31,028 bases of DNA from JBCDCP01 sp039181495 (GCA_039181495.1 JBCDCP010000016.1:1-31028); one strand, 5' to 3'; positions 1 to 7,746 are shown, counted from the first letter of the stretch. Translations and numbers: made by a program. The notes: generated from the letters alone by a model not told the origin.

Positions 1-164
1 ATTTTGCCGTCCGACACCGATTGGGTATCGCTACGATACTCGTCGATCAGGTAGTCGCGCTTGATCGGTTTGTAGGGCCCGAAGATGCGCGGGCGTTCAG
101 GGCCAAGCAACCAGGGTAGATCCCTTTGCCGCCAGATGTGGAAGTGGCTATCGATGATGTCCAT
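1..164 (-). CDS. Amidohydrolase family protein (partial, 3' end outside window)
   Basis: Only the first 54 codons are present; the gene runs off the left edge. The reading frame opens with MDIIDSHFHIW, the N-terminal strand and metal-binding HxH signature of TIM-barrel amidohydrolases (amidohydrolase family 2, COG3618-like lactonases and metal-dependent hydrolases). A stretch rich in Pro and aromatic residues (LPWLLGPERPRIFGPYKP) follows, typical of the first loop in this family. The ATG at 164-162 overlaps the stop of the upstream VWA gene (TGATG), which fixes the start and implies translational coupling. As the last visible gene of the molybdenum hydroxylase operon it may hydrolyse a lactone, amide or ring product made by the hydroxylase. 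That role is inferred from position only. Metal ligands beyond the HxH pair cannot be checked here. Confidence 0.82.
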   Translation of the reverse strand, partial: MDIIDSHFHIWRQRDLPWLLGPERPRIFGPYKPIKRDYLIDEYRSDTQSVSDGK

Positions 165-1285
165 CACGCCGCCTCCCGTCCGAGCAGCTCGGCGCAGATG
201 GCCTGCGTTGAGGCGGCCGAACCGAGGCGGTCGAGATAAGGCAGAACCGCGCTCAGGGCCTCGGTTTCGGGACGATAGTCCTTATCCTGCATCAGCGGTG
301 TCAGCCAAAGCACTTTCCAGGCAAGCCGCGAGAGCTTCTCGGTGCTGGCCATCAGGGCCTGCGGCCCGCCGCGCTCAAGACCATCAGACACGATCACGAC
401 GAGGCTGACGCGCGCAAAGCCGGCAAATCGCGGCACGGCGAGAAATGCCGCAAGGGCGTCCCCGAGTCGCGTCCCGCCGTCCCAGTCAGCCACTAGTGTC
501 GACGCCATGCTGAGAGCCCGGTCAGGATTGCTCTGACGGAGCGCCCGCGACACCCGCGTCAGGCGGGTACCCAGGGTGAACACCTCGACCTGCTCACCGG
601 TGTGATAGAGCGCGTGTGCTATCCTGAGATGCGCATCGGTGCGTTCCTTCATCGAACCCGATACATCGATCAGCATCAGGATGCGGCGTTGCCTGGTCCG
701 GCGGGCCCGCGCCGGCAGCGTGATGATCTCGCCATCATGCTTGGCGGCGTCGCGAAGCAAGCGCCGCATATCGATGCTGTCACCGGTCTTGGCGCGCGAT
801 CGGCGCAATGATCGGCGGCGCGGCAGTTCACGCGCCGCGTGCCGGCGGAAGCGTCTCAACGCCTCGTCTTCACTGACGGCGGCAAAACTCCGCGTGCTGA
901 GTTTCTCGAACGTCGTCGCCTCGGCACCAGACTCGGCTTCTTCGTCGGGATCTGGCGGCGGCATTTCACCGTCGCGGGCGTCGAAAGCCTCAACCTCTTC
1001 GTCTTCTTCCGAGATGCCTTCGATGTCCGGTGCCAATGTCTGGCCATAGAAGATCCTGCGGAACAAGGCCTCGAATTCGTCCATCCGCTCAGGCGGCGGG
1101 GCCAGCGTGGCCATGGCAGCCCGGCGAATGTCCTCCATCGAGCGCGGTCCCAGCAGGCCGACAGCTGTTACGAAGCTCTGGGTCTGGTCGGGCGCGATCG
1201 AGAAGCCCGACGCACGCAGCAGCTGCGTGAAGTCGAGGAATGGCGTTAGCGCACCAGGCGCTTCAGGAGCAGCAGGCTGGTTCAT
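164..1285 (-). CDS. VWA-domain protein, CoxE-like
   Basis: A 373-residue cytoplasmic protein of the CoxE-like VWA family. The N-terminal 80 residues are helical. Residues about 88-122 are strongly acidic (runs of E and D). A basic stretch (about 146-166) leads into the von Willebrand A domain, where DVSGSM at 207-212 is the MIDAS metal site; DGGTRLGDAL and VIVSDG follow as the other MIDAS loops. CoxE works with the MoxR ATPase CoxD in maturing the active site of CO dehydrogenase, and homologous pairs accompany other molybdenum hydroxylases. The MoxR gene lies directly upstream and overlaps this start by ATGA. I chose the ATG at 1285 because it sits in that overlap with GGCGAGGC just before it. 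The frame stays open to 1432, but that extension reads inside the MoxR gene. Confidence 0.88.
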   Translation of the reverse strand: MNQPAAPEAPGALTPFLDFTQLLRASGFSIAPDQTQSFVTAVGLLGPRSMEDIRRAAMATLAPPPERMDEFEALFRRIFYGQTLAPDIEGISEEDEEVEAFDARDGEMPPPDPDEEAESGAEATTFEKLSTRSFAAVSEDEALRRFRRHAARELPRRRSLRRSRAKTGDSIDMRRLLRDAAKHDGEIITLPARARRTRQRRILMLIDVSGSMKERTDAHLRIAHALYHTGEQVEVFTLGTRLTRVSRALRQSNPDRALSMASTLVADWDGGTRLGDALAAFLAVPRFAGFARVSLVVIVSDGLERGGPQALMASTEKLSRLAWKVLWLTPLMQDKDYRPETEALSAVLPYLDRLGSAASTQAICAELLGREAA

Positions 1286-2163
1286 GCTGCCTCGCCTGAA
1301 ATGATCTGGTCGAGCCGACCTTCGACAAAGGCGAGATCGTCCTGGTCCTTCAGCGCAACCCCGATAGCGCGGCGGAAGGCAACCGGCCATTCGGCCCCTT
1401 GCGATTGCAGCAGCGTGGCGGCTTCGGCCCATTCCACCGTTTCGGCAACCCCCGGGGGCTTGGCCAGTGGTTCGTCGCGCAACCGTCCAACGGCCGCCAC
1501 CACACGGTCCGCGGTCTCACGCGCCACGGAGCTGGCCCGCATCATGACGATCTGGGATTCACGTTCCGGATAGGGATAGCCGATCCAGTGATAGACGCAG
1601 CGGCGGCGCAGGGCTTCATGCAGCTCGCGTGTCCTGTTCGACGTCAGGATCACCACCGGTGGGCGGCTCGCCCGCACCGTCCCGGTCTCAGGGATGGAGA
1701 TCGTGAAGTCGGAGAGAAATTCGAGCAGAAAGGCCTCGAATTCATGATCCGAGCGGTCGATTTCGTCGATCAGCAGGACGGTGTCAGCTGGGTTTCTCAA
1801 GGCCGCCAGCATCGGTCGCTCGATCAGGAAGTCATCGGCGTAGATGTTGACGTAGTCGTCGCCAGCCTGGCGAATGGCGAGCATCTGGCGCGGATAGTTC
1901 CACTCATAGATCGCCGCTGCGGAATCGATGCCTTCATAGCACTGCAGCCGTACGAGCTGCCGCCCAAGCACCGACGCGATGGCCTTAGCACCTTCGGTCT
2001 TGCCAACACCGGGGGCACCTTCGAGCAGCAGCGGCTTTCCGAGTGCCAACGCGAGATACGCGGATGTCGCCAGCCCGTCATCGGCGAGGTACTGCGCTGA
2101 GCGAAGTGCGTCAGCCAGGGTCTCCGGCCGATCGATCCCGACAATGGTGGACTGGACGGCCAT
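1282..2163 (-). CDS. MoxR-family AAA+ ATPase, CoxD-like
   Basis: A 293-residue AAA+ ATPase of the MoxR family. Walker A is GAPGVGKT at 49-56, Walker B LLIDEID at 130-136, and sensor-1/arginine-finger material lies at TSNRTRELHEALRRRC (174-189). MoxR ATPases pair with VWA-domain proteins to remodel or load metal centres into partner enzymes; CoxD is the version found with CO dehydrogenase and related molybdenum hydroxylases. The gene starts 3 bp after the large-subunit C-terminal gene stops and overlaps the VWA gene at its end (ATGA), so enzyme and maturation pair are likely made together. The length is normal for the CoxD group and all core motifs look intact. The natural client is presumably the hydroxylase encoded immediately upstream, by inference from position. 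Confidence 0.92.
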   Translation of the reverse strand: MAVQSTIVGIDRPETLADALRSAQYLADDGLATSAYLALALGKPLLLEGAPGVGKTEGAKAIASVLGRQLVRLQCYEGIDSAAAIYEWNYPRQMLAIRQAGDDYVNIYADDFLIERPMLAALRNPADTVLLIDEIDRSDHEFEAFLLEFLSDFTISIPETGTVRASRPPVVILTSNRTRELHEALRRRCVYHWIGYPYPERESQIVMMRASSVARETADRVVAAVGRLRDEPLAKPPGVAETVEWAEAATLLQSQGAEWPVAFRRAIGVALKDQDDLAFVEGRLDQIISGEAA

Positions 2164-2166
2164 GGA

Positions 2167-3237
2167 TCAGTGTCGCTCCCCAGCTGCCGCTGCCATACCC
2201 TTTGCATTGCCCTGCCCGGGCACGCCTTGTGGCTTGGCGCCACCCTGAGCCTGGATCGCACGCAGCACCTTTTCAGGCGTGATCGGCAGAGCGTCGATCC
2301 GCACGCCGACGGCATTGAACACGGCATTGGCCAGCGCCGGCATGATCGGGTTGGCACACATTTCACCTGGTCCCTTGCCGCCATACGGACCATCGGGTGC
2401 AGGCCGTTCCAACACCGCGATATCATGCGGGGCGATATCGCCAGGGCCCGGCATGAGGTACTCGTTGAAGTCGACTGGCCGGTGGTCGCGCTCGGGATAA
2501 TGCGGCTCGGTTGTTTCCCACAACGCGTGGCTCATGCCCATCCAGCCGCCACCGACAAGCTGCTGCTCAACCAGCCGCGGATTCAGCGCTCGTCCAAGCT
2601 CGTAGCAACTGGTCTTGTTCAGGACCGCAACCTCGCCGGTCTCATCGTCAACTTCGATATCAACGACGAGCGCGCCATGCGCATAGCAGGACACCGGCGT
2701 CATCTCGCCGGTTTCCGGATCCACATCGGACATCGGGATCAGGAAGATGCCGCGCCCCGACACCGTCTTGCCCTGTTTGAACTGGGCGGCACCGGCGGCC
2801 TCACCGGTGGTGATCGAGCGCGACGGCGCACCGCGTACGTGAATGTTGCCCTTGCCATCGGTGACGAGATCAGCGGCATCCACTTCCAGCTCTTCGGCCG
2901 CCGCCTCCAGCATTACGGCTCGGGCTTCCTGGGCGGCCTGGATGACGGCATTGCCAACCCGGTGCGTGCCTCTCGATGCAAAGGAGCCCATGCAATGGGG
3001 GCCGGTGTCACTGTCGGCAGTATCGACATAGACGTCTTCGATTGGCACGCCGAGTGTCTCGGCGGCGATCTGCCGCGTCACAGATTTCATGCCCTGGCCA
3101 AGATCGATCGCGGACAAAGCGACCATGAACTTGCCTTCGGGATTTGAGTGCACCAGCGCTTGGCTGGGATCGCCTCCAAGGTTCATGCCGATGGGATAGT
3201 TGATCGACGCGAAACCGCGTCCGCGATGCTTGGCCAT
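2167..3237 (-). CDS. Molybdenum hydroxylase large subunit, C-terminal half (MoCo-binding domain 2)
   Basis: A 356-residue protein matching only the second molybdopterin-binding domain of xanthine dehydrogenase/aldehyde oxidase large subunits, which are normally one chain of about 750 residues. It opens with HRGRGFA, where that domain usually begins within the full-length chain. Visible motifs are DLGQGM at 45-50 (cofactor-contacting Gln), GSFASRG at 84-90, and GKGPGE at 287-292, whose Glu292 corresponds to the catalytic base of the family. The Gly/Ala-rich C-terminus (after about 330) looks disordered. The ATG at 3237 overlaps the stop of the N-terminal half (TGATG), so the two halves should be made in equal amounts and assemble into one active site. 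A split large subunit is known in nicotinate dehydrogenase of Eubacterium barkeri. The substrate here is not evident. Confidence 0.92.
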   Translation of the reverse strand: MAKHRGRGFASINYPIGMNLGGDPSQALVHSNPEGKFMVALSAIDLGQGMKSVTRQIAAETLGVPIEDVYVDTADSDTGPHCMGSFASRGTHRVGNAVIQAAQEARAVMLEAAAEELEVDAADLVTDGKGNIHVRGAPSRSITTGEAAGAAQFKQGKTVSGRGIFLIPMSDVDPETGEMTPVSCYAHGALVVDIEVDDETGEVAVLNKTSCYELGRALNPRLVEQQLVGGGWMGMSHALWETTEPHYPERDHRPVDFNEYLMPGPGDIAPHDIAVLERPAPDGPYGGKGPGEMCANPIMPALANAVFNAVGVRIDALPITPEKVLRAIQAQGGAKPQGVPGQGNAKGMAAAAGERH

Positions 3238-5021
3238 CAGCGCCTCCTCAGACCGGAGATGGATGAAAAGCGGGTCGGTGATCGACGCACCTCCGGCGCT
3301 GCCGGAGGTGGCGGTACAGGCGGAGGTGTTGCGGGCTTTGAGGCCGCAGGCGGTGGCGACGGTTGAGACTGTGGTGGAGGAGCAGCCGGCGGCGCAGCAG
3401 CGGGGGTGGGCTGGGGCGCAGGCGTTGGTTGCTGAGGTGGCGAAGTCGGCGCACTCGGCTGATGTGGTGCACCTATGCCTCGGCCATAAGCGTCGGCCGG
3501 CACGTCGAGCACGGCGTCTACCCCTGTCTTGCCACTGAGATGTGTCTTCGGGCGGCCTTCCCGTCGCGGCTCGCCATTCGCCGTCTGCACCCGGCCAAAC
3601 TCATCAGTCGCGGTGGGCAGTATGACAGCTCTGTCACCACCGCCATCTTTCAAAGATGACGCATCCTTGGCCGCCGCGGAGAGCTGCCAGTTCGCCTTCT
3701 CGGCAACCACCTGGCAGCATTCAATCAGCGCCGAGTTCTTGGTCTCGCGCCGATGCGCCTTCATATCGCCGTCGCGATACGAGTTCAGGATCCTGAACTC
3801 TATGGGATCCATGCTCACCGCATGGGCGAGCTTGTCCATCTGGCACTCAATGGAAAAATCAACGCCGGTGATGCCAAATCCACGCATTGCCGTGGATGGG
3901 GTTCGGTTGGTGTAAACGCAATAGACATCGGACGAGACGTTGGGGATCGTATAGGGACCGGGCAGATGGCCCGTGCCTTTGACCACGGCGTAGGATGACA
4001 GCCGGGTGTAAGCACCGGAATCGAAGTAGCCGGTGAACTTGCGGGCGATAATCCGCCCATCATTCATGATGCCGTCCTTGATGACCCAGCGCTCGCCGCC
4101 GCGCGGCGCACCGACCTGCATTTCCTCCTCACGGTTGTAACCGTACCGTACCGGCTTGCCGGTCAGCATGACGCCGAGAACCGCAAGCGGCTCATGCAGC
4201 GAGTCGACCTTGCCGCCGAAGCCGCCACCTACCGTTCCACCGATGAAATGCAGGCGGCTGGAGGAAACATTCAGCAGTTTTGCGGTGGTCCCAAGCGAGA
4301 AGAACAGGCCTTGGGTCGAGGTGTAGCAAACGTAGCGGTCGTTGGTTTCGGGTGCAGCAATGGCACCGCAGGGCTCAGTCGGAGCCTGTTCGATCGGCGA
4401 CATCTGGTAGACGTTCTCGATGACCTGATCGGCCTCGCGAAAGCCTTTCTCGACATCACCGAAGCGGAGCTTCTGGTGGTCGTATTTCTCGTAATAGATG
4501 AAAGCGTTCGACGGATAGGTCTCGTTGACGGCCGGCGCACCGGGTTGCAGTGCCTCCTCGACATCAAGCACATGGGGCAGCGGCTCGTAGTCGATCCGCA
4601 CCTTGGCGACCGCGTCGAGCGCTTGTCGCTCGGTCTCAGCAATAACCGCGACGACCGGCTCGCCCATATAGGCCACCTTCGTTTCCGCCAGTACCGGCTC
4701 GTCATCAAGGCCGAAATCGAGCAGCGAAAGAAGGGTGTTCAAGTTGGCTGGAACATCCTTGCCGCGGAGCACCCGGACAACGCCAGGCATGCCCTCGGCT
4801 TCGCGCGTGTCGATATTGCGGACGCGGGCGTGATGGTGCGGGCTGCGGGCACATTTGAGATGCAGCAGTCCGTCAAACAGGTGGTCGTCATAGAAAGGCG
4901 ATCGACCTGTGACATGCCCTAGTGCATCCTGCCGCTGGGTTGGCTTGCCGATCTCATTGAGATCATCGTCACGTTCGTCTTTGAAGTAGTCCTTGCGGAA
5001 ATCCAGCATGGCCTCACCCAT
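3237..5021 (-). CDS. Molybdenum hydroxylase large subunit, N-terminal half with proline-rich tail
   Basis: A 594-residue protein holding the first half of a xanthine dehydrogenase/aldehyde oxidase-type molybdopterin subunit. The a/b hammerhead domain spans about residues 28-155 and MoCo-binding domain 1 about 170-445. GGGFGGK at 265-271 is the cofactor loop. AMRGFG at 378-383 is the xanthine/aldehyde-oxidase version of the active-site loop, not the AYRCSFR of form-I CO dehydrogenase. After residue 445 the homology stops: about 70 charged residues are followed by a low-complexity tail (518-577) of mostly Pro, Ala, Gln and Ser. The next gene supplies the remaining catalytic domain through a TGATG overlap. 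The start could instead be the ATG at 5009 (MLDFRKDYF), with GGTGAGG close upstream; the 5021 start overlaps the 2Fe-2S gene by 8 bp. Confidence 0.92.
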   Translation of the reverse strand: MGEAMLDFRKDYFKDERDDDLNEIGKPTQRQDALGHVTGRSPFYDDHLFDGLLHLKCARSPHHHARVRNIDTREAEGMPGVVRVLRGKDVPANLNTLLSLLDFGLDDEPVLAETKVAYMGEPVVAVIAETERQALDAVAKVRIDYEPLPHVLDVEEALQPGAPAVNETYPSNAFIYYEKYDHQKLRFGDVEKGFREADQVIENVYQMSPIEQAPTEPCGAIAAPETNDRYVCYTSTQGLFFSLGTTAKLLNVSSSRLHFIGGTVGGGFGGKVDSLHEPLAVLGVMLTGKPVRYGYNREEEMQVGAPRGGERWVIKDGIMNDGRIIARKFTGYFDSGAYTRLSSYAVVKGTGHLPGPYTIPNVSSDVYCVYTNRTPSTAMRGFGITGVDFSIECQMDKLAHAVSMDPIEFRILNSYRDGDMKAHRRETKNSALIECCQVVAEKANWQLSAAAKDASSLKDGGGDRAVILPTATDEFGRVQTANGEPRREGRPKTHLSGKTGVDAVLDVPADAYGRGIGAPHQPSAPTSPPQQPTPAPQPTPAAAPPAAPPPQSQPSPPPAASKPATPPPVPPPPAAPEVRRSPTRFSSISGLRRR

Positions 5022-5499
5022 ATCGCCGCTGGGACATCTTGCCCGCGGCTTCCAGAATAGCGTCGATGATCGGCTGATATCCGGTACAGCGACAGATGTT
5101 GCCGCCTATGGCTTCCACCACCTCGTCCCGGCTCGGATTCGGATTCTGGCGCAGCAGCGCGTTCGCAGCCATCAGCATGCCTGGCGTGCAATAACCGCAC
5201 TGGGCAGCGAAATGATCCATGAAGGCCGCTTGCAGCGGATGCAGCTCGGAGCCGTCCATCATGCCGCCAGTGGTTTCAACCGACTTGCCCTCGACCGTTT
5301 CGGCGAGCGTCAGACAGGACAGCTGCGGCTGTCCATCAACCAGGATGGTGCAGGTCCCGCAGGCACCCTGGCCGCAGCCATATTTCGCCGTCAGATCGCC
5401 AACCTCACGCCGCAGCACGTCGAGAAGATTCTGCCCGTCTTCGACAAACACCGCCTCGGCGCGGCCATTATGAATGAACTGAAGCGGCTTCTTGCTCAT
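5014..5499 (-). CDS. 2Fe-2S subunit of molybdenum hydroxylase (CoxS/XdhC-type small subunit)
   Basis: A 161-residue iron-sulfur subunit of normal length. The N-terminal plant-ferredoxin-like domain carries Cys42, Cys47, Cys50 and Cys62 (GCGQGACGTC then SC). The C-terminal helical domain carries Cys101, Cys104, Cys136 and Cys138 (QCGYC and CRC). All eight ligands for two [2Fe-2S] clusters are therefore present, giving the usual electron path from the molybdenum site to FAD. I placed the start at the ATG at 5499 (MSKKPLQF), inside an ATGA overlap with the stop of the FAD subunit gene. The frame is open further upstream, but that stretch lies within the FAD gene and does not look like family sequence. 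The order FAD, 2Fe-2S, large matches cox-like operons (coxMSL). Confidence 0.95.
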   Translation of the reverse strand: MSKKPLQFIHNGRAEAVFVEDGQNLLDVLRREVGDLTAKYGCGQGACGTCTILVDGQPQLSCLTLAETVEGKSVETTGGMMDGSELHPLQAAFMDHFAAQCGYCTPGMLMAANALLRQNPNPSRDEVVEAIGGNICRCTGYQPIIDAILEAAGKMSQRRYG

Positions 5500-6302
5500 G
5501 CGCTGTCTCCCAACAGCAGACGCCTGAGATGCACCGGCGCCACTTCCTGACGATACCATCCCGTCGCAATCGGATCGGTTGGCGGATCAAGGCCATCGGT
5601 TGCACGCGCCAGCGCACTGGAGACCCCGGCAGCATCGAGCCGAGCCCCTTCGAGCGCCTGTTCGACAGATGGCATCCGCACGGGCGTTGGGGCCATAGCC
5701 CCATAGGCGATGCGGGCACCGGAAATCGCACCACCCTGTTGCGGCAGCAGAGCGGCGATCGACAGCACCGAAATACCCTTCGGTTTGACCCGTGCCACTT
5801 TGCTGAAGCGGAAGTCGGAGGGATTGCGCGGTCGGTTGACAGTCACCGACATAACCAGGCCTGCCCGATCTCGCTGAGCAAGCAGTGTTTCAAGCGGCTG
5901 TGTCTGACCGCCCGCCATGGTGACCTCCGCGTCGAGTGCGAGCAGCGCAGTGGTAAAGTCTCCATAGGGGTGGTGCGCAAAGAGATTTCCGCCGACTGTC
6001 GCCATGGTGCGAATGGCCGGTCCGCCCACCGACCGGGCAGCCGGCGCAAGAAAGACAAGATCGCGGTGCTCGGCCACCATCGCCATCGTCACGCCCGCGC
6101 CAAGCGTCACACGCTCACCGGAGATATCGATCCGCTGTGCGGCGGAATCGGTCGTACGAACGATCTCGTTGAAACTCTGGTCGCCCTCATTCACCCAGCG
6201 CATGACCAGCGTGCCGCCGCCAAGATACTTCGCCGTCTGCGACGCTGACAGCGCCCGGCCCGCCTCGTCGAGGCTGGCACATGTCGTCACCTGAAGGCTC
6301 AT
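5496..6302 (-). CDS. FAD-binding subunit of molybdenum hydroxylase (CoxM-type)
   Basis: A 268-residue medium subunit with a PCMH-type FAD-binding fold, slightly shorter than the roughly 285-290 usual for the family. KYLGGGT at 25-31 and AIRTMATVGGNL at 96-107 are the two flavin-contacting motifs. The C-terminal CO_deh_flav_C region runs from about residue 155 (RNPSDFRFSKVARV onward). It should take electrons from the 2Fe-2S subunit and pass them to an acceptor. No NAD-specific motif is obvious, so a quinone or another carrier is possible. The ATG at 6302 follows a good ribosome-binding site (AAGGAAGGGT), which rules out the longer open frame up to 6500. Its stop overlaps the 2Fe-2S gene start by ATGA. 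Confidence 0.94.
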   Translation of the reverse strand: MSLQVTTCASLDEAGRALSASQTAKYLGGGTLVMRWVNEGDQSFNEIVRTTDSAAQRIDISGERVTLGAGVTMAMVAEHRDLVFLAPAARSVGGPAIRTMATVGGNLFAHHPYGDFTTALLALDAEVTMAGGQTQPLETLLAQRDRAGLVMSVTVNRPRNPSDFRFSKVARVKPKGISVLSIAALLPQQGGAISGARIAYGAMAPTPVRMPSVEQALEGARLDAAGVSSALARATDGLDPPTDPIATGWYRQEVAPVHLRRLLLGDSA

Positions 6303-6333
6303 TGCGACCCTTCCTTTTTGCCGGCAAACCAGA

Positions 6334-6777
6334 TCATGCCGCGAGCCCCATATGCTGGCGGATGGCCTCAAAGCCTGCGTCATAGACATTGGTCCCGACG
6401 AGATCAGCCATCGTCCGCTCTTCGCCCGGCCGGGTGTCGAAACGGCTTTCCCATTGCCAGAATGTCTGATCACCATCGGTGACCGGAAACAGTCGGACAT
6501 GCGCCACGTAATTGAACAGCGGAACCTCGGTATCGAGCAGGCAGTAGCTGAACGCCATGTCGATATCGGACAGTGTCAGAAGCTGCTCGCGCAGTTCTTC
6601 TCCACCGGCAAGATGAAAGCGCCGTACGCAGCCCACACGGTCGACCGGCTCGCCACGCTCGATGTGGGAGTCGGCCACCGCCGGATGCCAACGGTCATGA
6701 CCGTTGAAATCACGAATGACATCCCAAACGGCGTCAACCGGGGCATTCATGATCGTACTGCGCGACACCTTGACCAT
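6334..6777 (-). CDS. SRPBCC-family protein, CoxG-like (paralogue B)
   Basis: A 147-residue soluble START/SRPBCC-fold protein (polyketide cyclase/dehydrase type). The N-terminal strand-helix region contains RDFNG and RWHPA (residues 23-33), then VGCVRRFHL and SDIDM. SRPBCC proteins bind hydrophobic ligands in a deep cavity; CoxG, the version in CO dehydrogenase operons, is tied to membrane docking and quinone handling. This copy is shorter than typical CoxG and lacks an obvious membrane anchor. It aligns without a gap over all 147 residues to the protein at 7295-7738 (about 70 identities by hand count). The start at 6777 lies 17 bp after the NTF2-like gene stop. The frame is open upstream to 6900, but that part overlaps the preceding gene and is not SRPBCC-like. 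Confidence 0.88.
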   Translation of the reverse strand: MVKVSRSTIMNAPVDAVWDVIRDFNGHDRWHPAVADSHIERGEPVDRVGCVRRFHLAGGEELREQLLTLSDIDMAFSYCLLDTEVPLFNYVAHVRLFPVTDGDQTFWQWESRFDTRPGEERTMADLVGTNVYDAGFEAIRQHMGLAA

Positions 6778-6794
6778 CTGTGCGATCAACCCGC

Positions 6795-7250
6795 CTATTT
6801 GAACTTCATGTCGGCGGAATCGAAAGTGGTGACCTGGACGTACATCAATCCGTCGCGGGTGACGTATGCGTCTGCACCTTTGTATGGCTCGGCCAGCCAA
6901 TCAGCCTCCACGCGCCATGACACATTGACCGTGTCACCCACCGTCTTCACCTTCTCCGCGATAAAGGTCGCACCCTTGAATCCGCCGTCCGCTCGGTCCT
7001 GGCAAAACCCCTTGAACACGTCGCCCACGGCGCCTCGCCCTTCAACCCAGACACCGTTGGGGAGGATGATCAAGACCTCCTCGGGGTACTGCGCCATCAG
7101 GCGATTCCAGTCACAGGCATTTAGCGCATCGATGTGTTCGAAGGTGACACGCTCAGCGTTGGGCTGCATTTCGAGCGGCGGCAGCTCCTGCGCGACCGCC
7201 CCGGAGACCATCACCGCAAACACCGCTGGGATTATTGAGAACTTCGTCAT
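6795..7250 (-). CDS. Secreted NTF2-like/SnoaL-type protein (DUF4440-like)
   Basis: A 151-residue protein with a clear signal peptide: MTKF, a hydrophobic core, then AVAQE, with likely cleavage after residue 20. The mature part looks like the cone-shaped NTF2-like fold used by SnoaL/DUF4440 proteins: an N-terminal helix (HIDALNACDWNRLMAQYP), NGVWVEGRGAVGDVFKGFC, and three final strands. A strong ribosome-binding site (GGGAGGAAGTGAC) precedes the ATG. It lies between two SRPBCC paralogues in the molybdenum hydroxylase operon. Periplasmic location sets it apart from its cytoplasmic neighbours. It could bind the substrate, or act as a lyase or isomerase on it, but no catalytic residues can be assigned with confidence. 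This is a fold-level call only. Confidence 0.85.
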   Translation of the reverse strand: MTKFSIIPAVFAVMVSGAVAQELPPLEMQPNAERVTFEHIDALNACDWNRLMAQYPEEVLIILPNGVWVEGRGAVGDVFKGFCQDRADGGFKGATFIAEKVKTVGDTVNVSWRVEADWLAEPYKGADAYVTRDGLMYVQVTTFDSADMKFK

Positions 7251-7294
7251 GTCACTTCCTCCCTTCTTCGCTTTGCATTGTCGCTTCGGCTCCG

Positions 7295-7738
7295 TCAGCG
7301 CGCACCTGAGAAGTGCCGTTTGAGGGAGTCAAAACCGCCTTGAAACACGTTGGTGCCGATGCCATCGACCAGCTCCTGTTCGGCATCGGCGCTACACTCG
7401 AATTCAGCTGACCATTCCGCAAAGGTCCGGTCGCCGTCGGTGATCGGTGTCAGCCGCAGTGTTGCGACATAGTCGGTCAGCGGCATCGGGCTTTCGAGGA
7501 TCGAGTAAGTGCAGAACATGTCGTAGTCGGACAGCCCAAGGAGCTGCTCGCGGATCTGATCGCCGTTCTGCAGGTGGAAATCGCGAATGCAGCCGACCTT
7601 GTCGGATGGTTCGGCATTCTCGATGCGGCTGTCGCGGATCGCCGGGTGCCACCGCGGCAAACCGTTGAAATCCCGCACCCGCTCCCAGACCTTGGCAGCC
7701 GGCGCATCGATCACCGAGGATGTATAGACTCTCGCCAT
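7295..7738 (-). CDS. SRPBCC-family protein, CoxG-like (paralogue A)
   Basis: A 147-residue SRPBCC/polyketide-cyclase-type protein, the same length as its paralogue at 6334-6777 and sharing RDFNG, RWHPA, FHL, REQLL, VGC, TDGD and GTNV at the same positions. The two probably arose by duplication and have diverged to about 48% identity. No membrane segment or signal peptide is visible, so it should be cytoplasmic. It starts 8 bp after the flotillin-like gene ends. In CO-dehydrogenase-type systems CoxG links the enzyme to the membrane and its electron acceptor. A similar role beside a membrane-anchored flotillin is attractive but inferred. An alternative is ligand binding or aromatase/cyclase activity on pathway intermediates. 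Confidence 0.88.
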   Translation of the reverse strand: MARVYTSSVIDAPAAKVWERVRDFNGLPRWHPAIRDSRIENAEPSDKVGCIRDFHLQNGDQIREQLLGLSDYDMFCTYSILESPMPLTDYVATLRLTPITDGDRTFAEWSAEFECSADAEQELVDGIGTNVFQGGFDSLKRHFSGAR

Positions 7739-7746
7739 GGCGCGCC

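Noticed and set aside
1399..2100. Plus-strand open frame of 233 residues opposite the MoxR gene
   Set aside because: The minus-strand frame has complete AAA+ motifs and operon overlaps; the plus-strand translation matches no family and is a GC-rich shadow.
2170..3147. Plus-strand open frame of 325 residues opposite the large-subunit C-terminal half
   Set aside because: The opposite frame has all molybdenum hydroxylase motifs; this one has none and lacks a plausible start signal.
3237..5499. Identity as a form-I CO dehydrogenase (coxSL)
   Set aside because: The active-site loop reads AMRGFG and lacks the copper-binding Cys loop, despite the cox-like gene order and CoxD/CoxE neighbours.
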